From: an uncultured Bacteroidales bacterium
GTDB lineage: Bacteria > Bacteroidota > Bacteroidia > Bacteroidales > P3
DNA length: 64,000 nt
Direction: 5' to 3'
Assembly: GCA_900317285.1 (NCBI GenBank)
Contig: ONGA01000003.1
Coordinates: 1-64,000 of the forward strand
Below are positions 32,576 to 41,068 of this stretch, piece by piece. Position 1 is the stretch's first letter. Every line of letters starts with the position of its first letter. Below the pieces are notes generated by a model, which ran no database searches, was not told the DNA's origin, and saw only the letters and a program-made list of their open reading frames with translations. The position numbers and the translations under genes were made by a program.

Positions 32576-33127
32576 TTAGAGCGTCTGGACGGCTTCGATG
32601 ATGCCTTTACCAATCTCGATAGCTTCCTCGTTCTGGGGAATGAGGTTCCAGTGGCGCTGGGGCAGGGAGTGCTCCAGACCTTCGTGGATGTACTGCTTGT
32701 CGACAATGGGTTTCAGTTTGAGGAAGCCACCGAGGACGACCATGTTGAAGACCTTGCTGATGCCGAGCTCCTGGGCTTTGGCGGTAGCGGCGATCTTGTA
32801 GATGTTGATGTCTTTGCGGGTGGGCTCGTGGGTGATGCCGTTGGGGTCATAGATGAGGTAACCACCGGGCTTCACAGCGCTCTCAAACTTGTCCAGCGAC
32901 TGCTGGTTGAGGATGATGGCAGTGTCGAACTGGTTGATGATGGGCGAGCTGATGCGCTCGTCGCTGATGATGACGGAGACGTTGGCGGTGCCGCCACGCA
33001 TCTCGGGGCCGTAGCTGGGCATCCAGCTGACCTCTTTGTCCTGCATAACTCCGGAGTAGGCAAGGATTTTACCCATCGAGAGGACGCCCTGTCCACCGAA
33101 ACCGGCTATGATGATTTCTTCAGTCAT
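32576..33127 (-). CDS. korC: 2-oxoacid:ferredoxin oxidoreductase, gamma subunit
   Basis: A 183-residue gamma-type subunit (EIIIAGFGGQGVLSMGKIL, SYGPEMRGGTANVSVIIS). It completes the four-subunit KorDABC enzyme that converts 2-oxoglutarate, or branched-chain 2-oxoacids, to acyl-CoA with reduction of ferredoxin. It is last in the operon, separated from korB by a 110-base spacer of inverted A/T-rich words. Confidence 0.9.
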   Translation of the reverse strand: MTEEIIIAGFGGQGVLSMGKILAYSGVMQDKEVSWMPSYGPEMRGGTANVSVIISDERISSPIINQFDTAIILNQQSLDKFESAVKPGGYLIYDPNGITHEPTRKDINIYKIAATAKAQELGISKVFNMVVLGGFLKLKPIVDKQYIHEGLEHSLPQRHWNLIPQNEEAIEIGKGIIEAVQTL

Positions 33128-33237
33128 TTTCTTTAAAGTTTAAAAGATTAAAGGTTTAAGGGATTAAAAGTTCTAAGGCAAAATGTTGTGACAACTTTTT
33201 ATCTTTTTATCTTTTAATCTTTTCAACCAAACATTTT
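33128..33237. repeat. Inverted AT-rich spacer between korB and korC
   Basis: An 11-bp perfect inverted repeat AAAAGATTAAA/TTTAATCTTTT (33142-33152 with 33213-33223) and a 9-bp GATTAAAAG/CTTTTAATC (33162-33170 with 33211-33219) surround a small palindrome GTTGTGACAAC (33185-33195). The layout is the same as in the iorA-iorB spacer. Confidence 0.7.
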
Positions 33238-34086
33238 TTATTGCTGAACGGTCAGCGGGTGATCCAGAACGAGACGGTTGGCGTCGATGCCTTCGACAAT
33301 CTTGCCGTCGACTTTGATGTCGCCGATGGGGTAGTTGGGCATCATGTTGTCTTCCATCCACTTGTTGGCTGCCACGGGGGTCATCTTCCAGCCGCTGTTG
33401 CAGTTGGATAGGATCTCGACGAAGGAGAGGCCTTTTTTCAGTTTCTGGTTCTCGAAGGCTTTGCGGATAGCGGCTTTGGCCTTGCGGACGGCGGCGGGGT
33501 TCTGCACGCTCTGGCGGGTCACGTAGTAGGTGCCGGGCAGGGTGGAGAGGAGTTCCGTCATGCGGAGGGGATAGCCGTTGAGGTCAACGCGACGACCGTA
33601 GGGGGTGGTGGCGCTGCGCATGCCGACGAGGGTGGTGGGGGCCATCTGGCCGCCGGTCATACCGTAGATACCGTTGTTGACGAAGATCATTGTCATGTTC
33701 TCGCCACGGTTGGCGGCATGGATGGTCTCGGCGGTACCGATAGCGGCGAGGTCGCCGTCGCCCTGGTAGGTGAACACGTAGGTGTCGGGGTTGAGGCGCT
33801 TGATGGCGGTGGCGACTGCGGGAGCACGGCCGTGGGCGGCTTCCTGGAAGTCGACATCAAAGTAGTTGTAGGCCAGGACGGAGCATCCGACGGGGCTGAC
33901 GCCGACGACTTGATCCTGGATGCCCATCTCGTCGATGACTTCGGCGATGAGGCGGTGGGTGGTGCCGTGGCCGCAACCGGGGCAGTAGTGCATGACGGCG
34001 TCGGTGAGCACCTTGGTACGGGTGTAAACCTCCTCGTAACCCTCTTTCAGCAGCTGTTGCTTGCGAGCTTCAATATCTTGATTCAT
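33238..34086 (-). CDS. korB: 2-oxoacid:ferredoxin oxidoreductase, beta (ThDP) subunit
   Basis: A 282-residue subunit binding thiamine diphosphate and one Fe-S cluster. Motifs are YCPGCGHGTTHRLIAE, SPVGCSVLAYNYFDVDF, and the ThDP signature QGDGDLAAIGTAETIHAANRGE with IFVNN. It pairs with the alpha subunit 14 bases upstream. Substrate could be 2-oxoglutarate (KorB) or 2-oxoisovalerate (VorA type); sequence alone does not settle it. Confidence 0.92.
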   Translation of the reverse strand: MNQDIEARKQQLLKEGYEEVYTRTKVLTDAVMHYCPGCGHGTTHRLIAEVIDEMGIQDQVVGVSPVGCSVLAYNYFDVDFQEAAHGRAPAVATAIKRLNPDTYVFTYQGDGDLAAIGTAETIHAANRGENMTMIFVNNGIYGMTGGQMAPTTLVGMRSATTPYGRRVDLNGYPLRMTELLSTLPGTYYVTRQSVQNPAAVRKAKAAIRKAFENQKLKKGLSFVEILSNCNSGWKMTPVAANKWMEDNMMPNYPIGDIKVDGKIVEGIDANRLVLDHPLTVQQ

Positions 34087-34100
34087 TGTTGTTCCTTTCT

Positions 34101-35183
34101 TTATTTGATAATCTTGTTTTCAAGAGCCTCCAGGACCTCGCCGGGAGTGGGGATGATACCGCCGAAGCGGCCGAAGTGCTCGGTCTTGACGCCGCACTTG
34201 GTGGCGAGCTTCACGTCCTCGATCATCTGACCGGCGCTCATCTCGACGCAAAGGATACCTTTGACGTTTTTGGCGACTTCGGCCAGCTGTTTGGTCGGGA
34301 AGGGGAAGAGGGTGATCAGGCGGAAGAGACCGACCTTGATGCCTTTCTCGCGGGCCATCTGCATGGCCTTCATGGCGATACGGCTGGAGGAGCCGTAGGC
34401 GACGATGATGTAGTCGGCGTCCTCGCAGTTGAGCATCTCGTAGCGGACCTCTTTTTCTTTCATCTCGGCGTATTTGGCCTGCAGCTTCAGGTTGAAGATT
34501 TCCTGACGGGAGCTCTCAAGCTCGAGAGAGGTGATGATGTTGTGTGCGCGGTTGGCAGGTTTGCCCCAGGTGCCCCAAGGGGCGTTCTTGCGGCGCTCTT
34601 CCTCGGTCCAACGGGCCACGTTGTCGCGGGTGTAGAGTTTTTCCATGCACTGTCCGATAGCACCGTCGGAGAGGATGAGGACGGGGTTGCGATACTTGAA
34701 GGCGATGTCCCAAGCGTCGAACACGAAGTCGTACATTTCCTGGACGGAAGCGGGGGCGAGGGTGTAGAGCTGGTAGTCACCGTGACCGCCGCCCTTCACG
34801 CTCTGGAAGTAGTCGCTCTGGGAGGGCTGGATGGTACCCAGACCGGGGCCGCCGCGCATGACGTTGACGACCAGGCAGGGGATTTCAGCACCTGCGAGGT
34901 AGGTGAGGCCTTCCTGCATCAGCGAGATTCCGGGGCTGGAGGAGGAGGTGGCGACTTTCTTGCCGGTGGCGGCGCCGCCGTAGACCATGTTGATGGAGGC
35001 GACTTCGGACTCGGCCTGGAGGACGGTCATACCGGTGGTCTCCCAGGGTTTCTCAGCCATAAGGGTTTCCATAACTTCGCTCTGCGGGGTGATGGGATAG
35101 CCGAAGTATCCGTCACAACCGCTGGCAATCATTGCGCGGGCAATAGCTTCATTGCCCTTCATCAGTTGAAGTTCTCTTGCCAT
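34101..35183 (-). CDS. korA: 2-oxoacid:ferredoxin oxidoreductase, alpha subunit (KorA/VorB type)
   Basis: A 360-residue subunit with the pyrimidine-binding core: MKGNEAIARAMIASGCDGYFGYPITPQSE, SSSPGISLMQEGLTYLAGAE, and the CoA-proximal C-terminal domain (VGLFRLITLFPFPTKQLAEV). The start at 35183 gives the family N-terminus; the in-frame ATG at 35282 lies inside korD. Annotation pipelines often name this Bacteroidota form VorB. Confidence 0.92.
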   Translation of the reverse strand: MARELQLMKGNEAIARAMIASGCDGYFGYPITPQSEVMETLMAEKPWETTGMTVLQAESEVASINMVYGGAATGKKVATSSSSPGISLMQEGLTYLAGAEIPCLVVNVMRGGPGLGTIQPSQSDYFQSVKGGGHGDYQLYTLAPASVQEMYDFVFDAWDIAFKYRNPVLILSDGAIGQCMEKLYTRDNVARWTEEERRKNAPWGTWGKPANRAHNIITSLELESSRQEIFNLKLQAKYAEMKEKEVRYEMLNCEDADYIIVAYGSSSRIAMKAMQMAREKGIKVGLFRLITLFPFPTKQLAEVAKNVKGILCVEMSAGQMIEDVKLATKCGVKTEHFGRFGGIIPTPGEVLEALENKIIK

Positions 35184-35209
35184 AGTATTCCTTTCTTTCT
35201 TTTTTTCGT

Positions 35210-35428
35210 TTAGATTTTCTTCTTGTAAACGGAGATCACGCCGTCGGGGCACACCATGGCGCAGCTGGCGCAGCCGATGCAACTGTCATTCACGGTCTCG
35301 GTGTAGTTGTAACCTTTGCCGTTTACATTTTTCGACAACGCGATGCACTTCATCGGGCACACGGGTACGCATACTCCGCAGCCTTTGCAGCGCTCGGTAT
35401 CGATGATGATTTGTCCTTTAAATGCCAT
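35210..35428 (-). CDS. korD: 2[4Fe-4S] ferredoxin-like delta subunit of the 2-oxoacid oxidoreductase
   Basis: A 72-residue protein with two clusters: CKGCGVCVPVCP and CIGCASCAMVCP. It is the electron-exit subunit and the first gene of korDABC, 26 bases before korA. By contrast iorAB has neither such a gene nor such a domain. Confidence 0.93.
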   Translation of the reverse strand: MAFKGQIIIDTERCKGCGVCVPVCPMKCIALSKNVNGKGYNYTETVNDSCIGCASCAMVCPDGVISVYKKKI

Positions 35429-35483
35429 AATTTTAATGTTATAAGATTAATATAAATTAAAGTTTTCGATTTTGGAAATCCGT

Positions 35484-35492
35484 GCAAAAATA
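35484..35492 (-). promoter_or_regulatory. -7 box for korDABC
   Basis: TATTTTTGC on the minus strand, 55 bases before korD. A TTTG sits 22 bases upstream, slightly beyond the ideal spacing. Confidence 0.55.
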
Positions 35493-35662
35493 CGAAATAA
35501 AATTCAATCTGTCACCAAAAATGGTGAAATTATTTTTGCATGCATCGTAAGTATTTGAAATACAGATTATACGATGGTGGATAAAAAAGTTTGACAAAAA
35601 ATTGGCACGATGGCGAAAAACGGGCATTTTTACGGTTTTGTAATTAATTGATTTATAATACT

Positions 35663-35719
35663 CTATACATATCAACTCTTACTCAACTCTTACCCCTCTC
35701 CTATGTCTCTCCTATGTCG
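35663..35719 (-). repeat. Dispersed CATAGGAG-type repeat, second subtype, copy A
   Basis: Read on the minus strand, 57 bases starting CGACATAGGAG match 55755-55811 at 49 of 57 positions. The core is GACATAGGAG twice and then GTAAGAGTT twice. It lies in the 412-base gap between korD and the DUF389 gene, which otherwise holds only the korD promoter. Confidence 0.8.
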
Positions 35720-35840
35720 TTGGTCTGGCGACGGGGTGTTGGGAGGAGGGTGGGGGAGGGAGTGGCGCCGGAGGGTAGGGAGGTGGGACAATAAATGGGG
35801 TGTATGTGCGTTATCCTGTTTTGAAAGTGTAACCAACCTA

Positions 35841-37133
35841 ATGCGAACTATGAATTTTAACAGGAAAGGTGTCAGGAAACTGTTGGGCCGGTATTTCAAT
35901 CTGCTGGCCGACAAGGAGGACGAGCGTGCGGTGGTGGAGCAGGTGAAGGGTGGCATTGCGTTTCGCGGGACGAATCTTTGGATTTTGATTTTCGCCATTT
36001 TGATTGCGTCGCTGGGCCTGAATGTGAATTCGACGGCAGTGATTATCGGCGCCATGCTGATTTCGCCCCTGATGGGTCCCATTATCGGGATGGGTTTCTC
36101 GGTGGGTGTCAGCGACATGGAGATGCTGAAGCAGTCGTTGAAGAACTACGGTGTCGCGACGCTGATTTCGGTGGTGACAGCCACGTTTTATTTCTGGGTG
36201 TCGCCCCTCAGCGATGCGCAGAGCGAGTTGCTGGCGCGGACGTCGCCGACGCTGTATGACGTGCTGATTGCTTTCTGTGGAGGTGCTGCGGGCGTACTGG
36301 CGCTGTCGACGAAGAGCAAGGGGCAGGTGATACCGGGAGTGGCTATCGCCACGGCCCTGATGCCGCCGCTCTGTACGGCGGGCTATGGTCTCGCCACGGC
36401 GCAGTGGACCTATTTCTTCGGTGCTTTCTATCTGTTTTTTATCAATACGGTGTTTATCGCCACGGCTACGTTTCTCGGCGTCAAACTGTTGCGCTTCCGT
36501 CCGGTGCAGCGTGCCGACAGCGAGGCGGCAGCCCGCGGACGCAAGGTGATTATGACGGTGGTGCTTGTGACGCTGATTCCCGCCGTGGTGCTGACTGTGC
36601 GCATTGTGCAGCGCAATGTGTTTGAAAACGAGATGTCGCGTTTTGTGAAGAGCGAGCTTTACCAGGGCGGTACGCAGATTCTGGATCACAGCATGGTGAA
36701 CGACACGCTGCTTGTGGTGGCTGTCGGTGCGGAGATTACGGACGAGAGGGTGGCGACGGCGCGCGAGCGGATGCCTTTCTACGGGCTCGGTGGCTACGGG
36801 CTGAATGTCATCCAGGCCAACGGCAATAATCTCGCCATGATGTCGACGCTCGACAATGCGCAGCAGGCGAATGCTGTCTTGAATACGCAACTGGCTGAGA
36901 TACAGCGGCAGCTGGCGGGCTATACCCGCTACGACACGCTTTCGGCACGCGTGGCCGAGGAGGTGCGTCCGCTTTTCCCCGAGGTGAAGAGTCTCGCAGT
37001 GGGATTTGTGGGAGGAAAACCTGTGGCGGTTGTTGGAGAGCAGGGGAAACTTTCCGCGGGCGAGCGCGAGCGTCTGGTGAAATGGCTGCGGGCACGGGTG
37101 CAGGATGAGAAATTGGAGGCGGTGTTCAACTGA
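35841..37133 (+). CDS. DUF389 family membrane protein
   Basis: A 430-residue protein (ATG 35841, or 35850). The N-terminal half has six or seven hydrophobic segments and the DUF389 blocks AFRGTNLWILIFAILIASLG, NVNSTAVIIGAMLISPLMGP and PGVAIATALMPPLCTAGYG. Residues about 265-430 are soluble and probably periplasmic or cytosolic. The function of the family is unknown. It stands alone, divergent from kor; no consensus promoter was found. Confidence 0.85.
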   Translation: MRTMNFNRKGVRKLLGRYFNLLADKEDERAVVEQVKGGIAFRGTNLWILIFAILIASLGLNVNSTAVIIGAMLISPLMGPIIGMGFSVGVSDMEMLKQSLKNYGVATLISVVTATFYFWVSPLSDAQSELLARTSPTLYDVLIAFCGGAAGVLALSTKSKGQVIPGVAIATALMPPLCTAGYGLATAQWTYFFGAFYLFFINTVFIATATFLGVKLLRFRPVQRADSEAAARGRKVIMTVVLVTLIPAVVLTVRIVQRNVFENEMSRFVKSELYQGGTQILDHSMVNDTLLVVAVGAEITDERVATARERMPFYGLGGYGLNVIQANGNNLAMMSTLDNAQQANAVLNTQLAEIQRQLAGYTRYDTLSARVAEEVRPLFPEVKSLAVGFVGGKPVAVVGEQGKLSAGERERLVKWLRARVQDEKLEAVFN

Positions 37134-37224
37134 GGAAAAGACACCTGCGGGCAATCGCCGCGTTGTTTGTGGATGATTGCGAGAGGCTGAAAACGAGCAT
37201 TTTAATAAATTTTGCAATAAAAAA

Positions 37225-37257
37225 TTTGTCTGTTGTACTAATTTTTAGTACTTTTGC
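37225..37257 (+). promoter_or_regulatory. Bacteroidota promoter for the DUF1573 gene
   Basis: TTTG (37225-37228), 20 bases, TACTTTTGC (37249-37257). The leader to ATG 37327 is about 60 bases. Confidence 0.82.
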
Positions 37258-37326
37258 AACCCAATTAGCGAAATGAACGCTGATGGATTTGAAAGAGAAA
37301 ATAAACTAACAAAAATGTTAAACGAT

Positions 37327-37884
37327 ATGAAAAAGTTTGCAATGATTTGCCTGTTCGCCGCCCTGACTTTCGGCGCTGCCAAGGCTCAAAACACTGAGAA
37401 AAACGATGTTCCCGCCAACGGTGCTAAGATTAGCTTCACCGAGACAGAACACAACTACGGTACCATTCAGAAGGGTGGCAACGGCGACTGCGAGTTTACC
37501 TTCAAGAACGAGGGTAACGAACCTCTCATCCTTCAGAATGTGAAAGCATCCTGCGGCTGCACTACCCCCAGCTACACCCAGAAGCCTGTCATGCCCGGCC
37601 AGACCGGCACCATCAAGGTCCACTACAACACGAACAACGTGGGCGGTTTCTCGAAGAGTGTTACTGTGACCAGCAATGCTGTCGACAATCCCCGTGTGGT
37701 GCTCCGCATCAAGGGTAATGTGAAACAGGATGCCGCTCAGGAGCAGTCACAGGCCAAACCCCAGGTGAAGGTGGAACCCAAGTCCGAGAAGGCAGCCTCC
37801 GCCAAGGACGAGAAGAAGATGGAGCGCATCAAGAAGCAGGAAGTGAAGGAGTTGAAGAGCGTGAAGGCTGAAGAGAAGAAATAA
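37327..37884 (+). CDS. DUF1573 domain protein, exported, with a lysine-rich tail
   Basis: A 185-residue protein from ATG 37327, chosen because a signal peptide follows (MKKFAMICLFAALTFGAAKAQ). Residues about 35-125 are the Ig-like DUF1573 domain with the hallmark ASCGCTTPSY and PGQTGTIKVHYNTNN. Residues 130-185 are Lys/Glu-rich (EKKMERIKKQEVKELKSVKA). The function is unknown. An upstream ATG at 37273 would spoil the signal peptide. Confidence 0.82.
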   Translation: MKKFAMICLFAALTFGAAKAQNTEKNDVPANGAKISFTETEHNYGTIQKGGNGDCEFTFKNEGNEPLILQNVKASCGCTTPSYTQKPVMPGQTGTIKVHYNTNNVGGFSKSVTVTSNAVDNPRVVLRIKGNVKQDAAQEQSQAKPQVKVEPKSEKAASAKDEKKMERIKKQEVKELKSVKAEEKK

Positions 37885-37932
37885 ATCCATTTATACACTA
37901 TACATCCAATCCAAAAAAAAGAAGATAACATT

Positions 37933-39216
37933 ATGCCCCACATTTCGCACAAAGGACTTGAGTTGCCGCAGTCGGCTATCCGCAAGCTCGTCCCCTTCGC
38001 CGATGCCGCCAAGGAGCGCGGAGTACACGTGTACCATCTGAATATCGGCCAGCCCGATATCGAGACCCCCGCAGGCGCCCTTGAGGCACTGTCTGTGAAG
38101 GCTCACGAGATGGCAGAGAACAAAGGTGTGCTGGAGTACAGCCACTCTGCCGGTATTCCGACCTACCGTCGCGCCCTCTGCAATTACTATCACAGACACG
38201 GTATCGACGTGACTCCCAACCAGGTGATTGTCACCAACGGCGGTAGCGAGGCCCTTCAGATGGCTTTCACCGTCTGCCTGAATCCTGGCGACGAAATCAT
38301 CATTCCCGAGCCTTATTACACCAACTATAACACCTTCGCCAAGCTGTGCGACGCCAAGATTGTCACTATCCCCAGCGACATCCATACCGGCTTCGCCCTG
38401 CCTCCCATCGAGGAGTTTGAGAAGGTCATCACGCCCTACACGCGTGCCATCATGATTTGCAACCCCAACAACCCGACGGGTTACCTCTACACCCACGAGG
38501 AGTTGCTGAAGGTGGCTGGTCTGGTGAAGAAGTACGACCTGTACCTGTTTGCCGACGAGGTGTACCGTGAGTTCTGCTACGATGGACACCAGCATTTCAG
38601 CGTCATGCAGCTCGAGGGCTTGGAGCGCAATACCATCCTGTTCGACTCCGTGTCGAAGCGCTACAGCGCCTGCGGTGCCCGCGTGGGATGCATGGTGACC
38701 CGCAACAGCGAGGTCTACGCCACCGCCATGCGCCTGGCCCAGGCCCGTTTGTCCCCCCCCAGCTTCGGCCAGTTCTTTGGCGAGGCTGCCGTCGACACCC
38801 CGCAGGAGTACTTCGACGCTGTGCAGGCCGAGTATGTGGCCCGCCGCAATGTAGTGGTTGAGGGTGTCAACAAGATTCCCGGCTGCTTCTGCCCGATGCC
38901 GAAGGGCGCGTTCTACACTGTTATCGACCTGCCCATCGACGATAGCGACAGATTCTGCCAGTGGCTGCTGACCGACTTCAGCTACAAGGGTGCCACCGTC
39001 ATGCTGGCTCCCGCCACGGGCTTCTATGTCAATCCCGAGCAGGGACGCCATCAGGCGCGTATCACCTATTGCATCTGCATTGAGGACCTCAAGAAGGCCA
39101 TGAAATGCCTGGAAGAGGCCCTGAAGGTGTATCCCGGCCGCATAGAACGTGAAGTTCCCAAGAAGGCAGTTGCCAAAAAGCCTGCCGCCAAGAAACCCGC
39201 CGCCAAGAAGAAATGA
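37933..39216 (+). CDS. Class I/II aminotransferase with an AAKKP tail
   Basis: A 427-residue PLP enzyme of the aspartate aminotransferase type. It has LNIGQPDIETP, ITNGGSEALQMAF, NPNNPTGYLYTHEEL, FADEVYREFCYDG and the PLP lysine in DSVSKRYSACGARVG. The catalytic domain ends near residue 405; the last 20 residues are KKAVAKKPAAKKPAAKKK, a basic tail with period 5. The amino acid substrate cannot be told. It overlaps the GreA-like gene by four bases (ATGA). Confidence 0.9.
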   Translation: MPHISHKGLELPQSAIRKLVPFADAAKERGVHVYHLNIGQPDIETPAGALEALSVKAHEMAENKGVLEYSHSAGIPTYRRALCNYYHRHGIDVTPNQVIVTNGGSEALQMAFTVCLNPGDEIIIPEPYYTNYNTFAKLCDAKIVTIPSDIHTGFALPPIEEFEKVITPYTRAIMICNPNNPTGYLYTHEELLKVAGLVKKYDLYLFADEVYREFCYDGHQHFSVMQLEGLERNTILFDSVSKRYSACGARVGCMVTRNSEVYATAMRLAQARLSPPSFGQFFGEAAVDTPQEYFDAVQAEYVARRNVVVEGVNKIPGCFCPMPKGAFYTVIDLPIDDSDRFCQWLLTDFSYKGATVMLAPATGFYVNPEQGRHQARITYCICIEDLKKAMKCLEEALKVYPGRIEREVPKKAVAKKPAAKKPAAKKK

Positions 39217-39665
39217 CGCGCGAGGAACAAAGACAACAAGTGATATGCTCCTGCATCCAACAGCAGGAGCATATTGCTAATATAGCTAAACAGGAGATGG
39301 ATTCGGCGCAGCAGCAGAGCAACGACTATGGTGCCAATGTGGACCGCTACGACTCGTATCGCACCAAGATGATGCGCTCGAGGGACATGTACGCCCGCCA
39401 GTACAGCAATGCGCTGGCTGGCATACGTGCCTTGCAGGATCTGCTGAAAATGCCTCCTTTCGACACTGTTGAGCATGGTGCCTGCGTGGTGACCGACCGG
39501 CAGAAGTTCTTCCTGAGCATCGGTGCCGGCAAGTTCATGGTAGGGAAAGATGTGTATTTCGCCATCAGCGCCCAAACCCCTATCTATCAGGCCGTGAAGG
39601 GACATAAGGTGGGCGATGTCTTCGTTATCAACGGCCAGTCACAGACAATCAAGGAGATTTTCTAA
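39213..39665 (+). CDS. GreA/GreB C-terminal domain-like protein
   Basis: A 150-residue protein with a Gln/Asp-rich helical N-terminal half and a C-terminal part resembling the GreA FKBP-like domain (FFLSIGAGKFMVGKDVYFAIS, SPIY-like TPIYQAVKGHKVGDVF). In GreA-type proteins this domain binds RNA polymerase. The N-terminal part is short for a full coiled-coil finger and lacks an obvious acidic tip. It is co-translated with the aminotransferase; its 3' end overlaps the convergent membrane protein by 17 bases. Confidence 0.6.
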   Translation: MTREEQRQQVICSCIQQQEHIANIAKQEMDSAQQQSNDYGANVDRYDSYRTKMMRSRDMYARQYSNALAGIRALQDLLKMPPFDTVEHGACVVTDRQKFFLSIGAGKFMVGKDVYFAISAQTPIYQAVKGHKVGDVFVINGQSQTIKEIF

Positions 39666-41040
39666 TTACCGTGCTCCTTTGCGTGGGGAGCTGGAAATAG
39701 CGTGGGTCGAGGGTGGAGTAGTTCCACAACCGATTCCACGGAACGGCAAGATAAGCATCCTCAACCTCATAGTCGGGGTGGTTCTCATTAAAGGGCTCAT
39801 CTTCCTCAAGATAGAGAGTGACGGTATTCTCCGGACCTTCCACCGAACTAAGTATCAGTGTTTCGAAAGCCGTGGCCCACGACTGTACTTTGAACTGGTC
39901 CCTGACGTCGGCCAGCGGAGCCACCAGTTTGCGATGCCCCTCCCTGCGCCCTTCGTCGACGACGGTCTTCAGCCACACAAGCCTCTGGCGATACTGTTTC
40001 GAACTATCGGCTATCTTGCCGTAGGCCAGCAGCAGCAATAAGAAGGCGCCAAGTGCTACCCATTGTGTGTACCGCCTGTAAACAGGAATTATTTCACACG
40101 CCACTGGCACTCCTGCAAAGAAGATTAGCGGCAGCCATGCACGCTCAACGGCAACATGTCCTGCGTCGGCATGATAGACAATTGCCGTGAGCAGGAAGAA
40201 GCCTACATTGAACGCCACTCCCCATCCCAAACGCAACCACTGACGGTGTCGCAGATGCCACACAAAGGCTATCGCGTAAAGTGCTAAGGGATAGAGATAT
40301 AGGTCAGGCAAGCGTATGGTGAACTGATGAAGTATCGTTATCTCACCGGGATGGCTGAAGTAGTAAAGGAAGTCGGCTACAGAAGGCAAATAGCTGTCAT
40401 CGTGTCCCGAGGAAAGGCTCATCTTGACTATAACGGCCACTACTAGCGTTGCAGCCCCAACGAGGAGGGCTGGGGAGGGTCGGAAATGTTGGTCGACAAG
40501 GTAGTACCCTAGTAGGAACAATACGAAGAACATGCCGATGGGGTGCATGAAGATGCAAGCCACAGAGCACAGCACCACGCCGACAGCATGGAGGATGGTA
40601 TTCTTTCGATGTCGCAGCAAGGCCAGCAGCAAGGTGGCATAAATCATCAATGAGAAGGTCTCAGAGATGGCGTGGAAGAAGGTGTGACGAATGCAGAGGA
40701 GGGGAAGCAGGAGGAACAGCGCCAGGGGGAGGTCTTTTACGCGGTAGGTCAGCAACAGGAACGCCAAATAGCCCAGCAGCGGTGCTGATAATGAGTAGAG
40801 TATGACAAGTACTGGCATCGGGAGTCCCAATTTGATGCCCAAGAGGGGTAGCAGTTGGGTGACGGCCATTGTGTAGCGGTGGTCGTAGATGACGAAGGTG
40901 CCACGTTGTATCATCTCGAAGAGTTGTGCTGCCGAGTCGACAAACAAGACGCGTTCTTGCGCCAGCACCACACTCAACACCAGAAGGACAGCGAAACCCG
41001 CGTGCCCTGCCAGACGTATCCAAAAAGATTTTCTGCCCAT
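39649..41040 (-). CDS. Polytopic membrane protein, possible GT-C glycosyltransferase
   Basis: A 463-residue protein with about ten hydrophobic segments (LAGHAGFAVLLVLSVVLA, LVILYSLSAPLLGYLAFLLL, MFFVLFLLGYYLVDQ, WVALGAFLLLLLAYGK) and a soluble C-terminal 100 residues rich in acidic and aromatic residues. It is the last gene of a minus-strand group with a GT2 enzyme and another polytopic protein. A sugar-transfer role using a lipid-linked donor is inferred from context only. Confidence 0.6.
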   Translation of the reverse strand: MGRKSFWIRLAGHAGFAVLLVLSVVLAQERVLFVDSAAQLFEMIQRGTFVIYDHRYTMAVTQLLPLLGIKLGLPMPVLVILYSLSAPLLGYLAFLLLTYRVKDLPLALFLLLPLLCIRHTFFHAISETFSLMIYATLLLALLRHRKNTILHAVGVVLCSVACIFMHPIGMFFVLFLLGYYLVDQHFRPSPALLVGAATLVVAVIVKMSLSSGHDDSYLPSVADFLYYFSHPGEITILHQFTIRLPDLYLYPLALYAIAFVWHLRHRQWLRLGWGVAFNVGFFLLTAIVYHADAGHVAVERAWLPLIFFAGVPVACEIIPVYRRYTQWVALGAFLLLLLAYGKIADSSKQYRQRLVWLKTVVDEGRREGHRKLVAPLADVRDQFKVQSWATAFETLILSSVEGPENTVTLYLEEDEPFNENHPDYEVEDAYLAVPWNRLWNYSTLDPRYFQLPTQRSTVIRKSP

Positions 41041-41068
41041 TAAATATTAAAGACTAAACTTTAAACCA

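Noticed and set aside
35457-35675. 72-codon minus-strand frame upstream of korD
   Set aside because: AT-rich, overlaps the korD promoter and part of a dispersed repeat, and shows no protein-like pattern.
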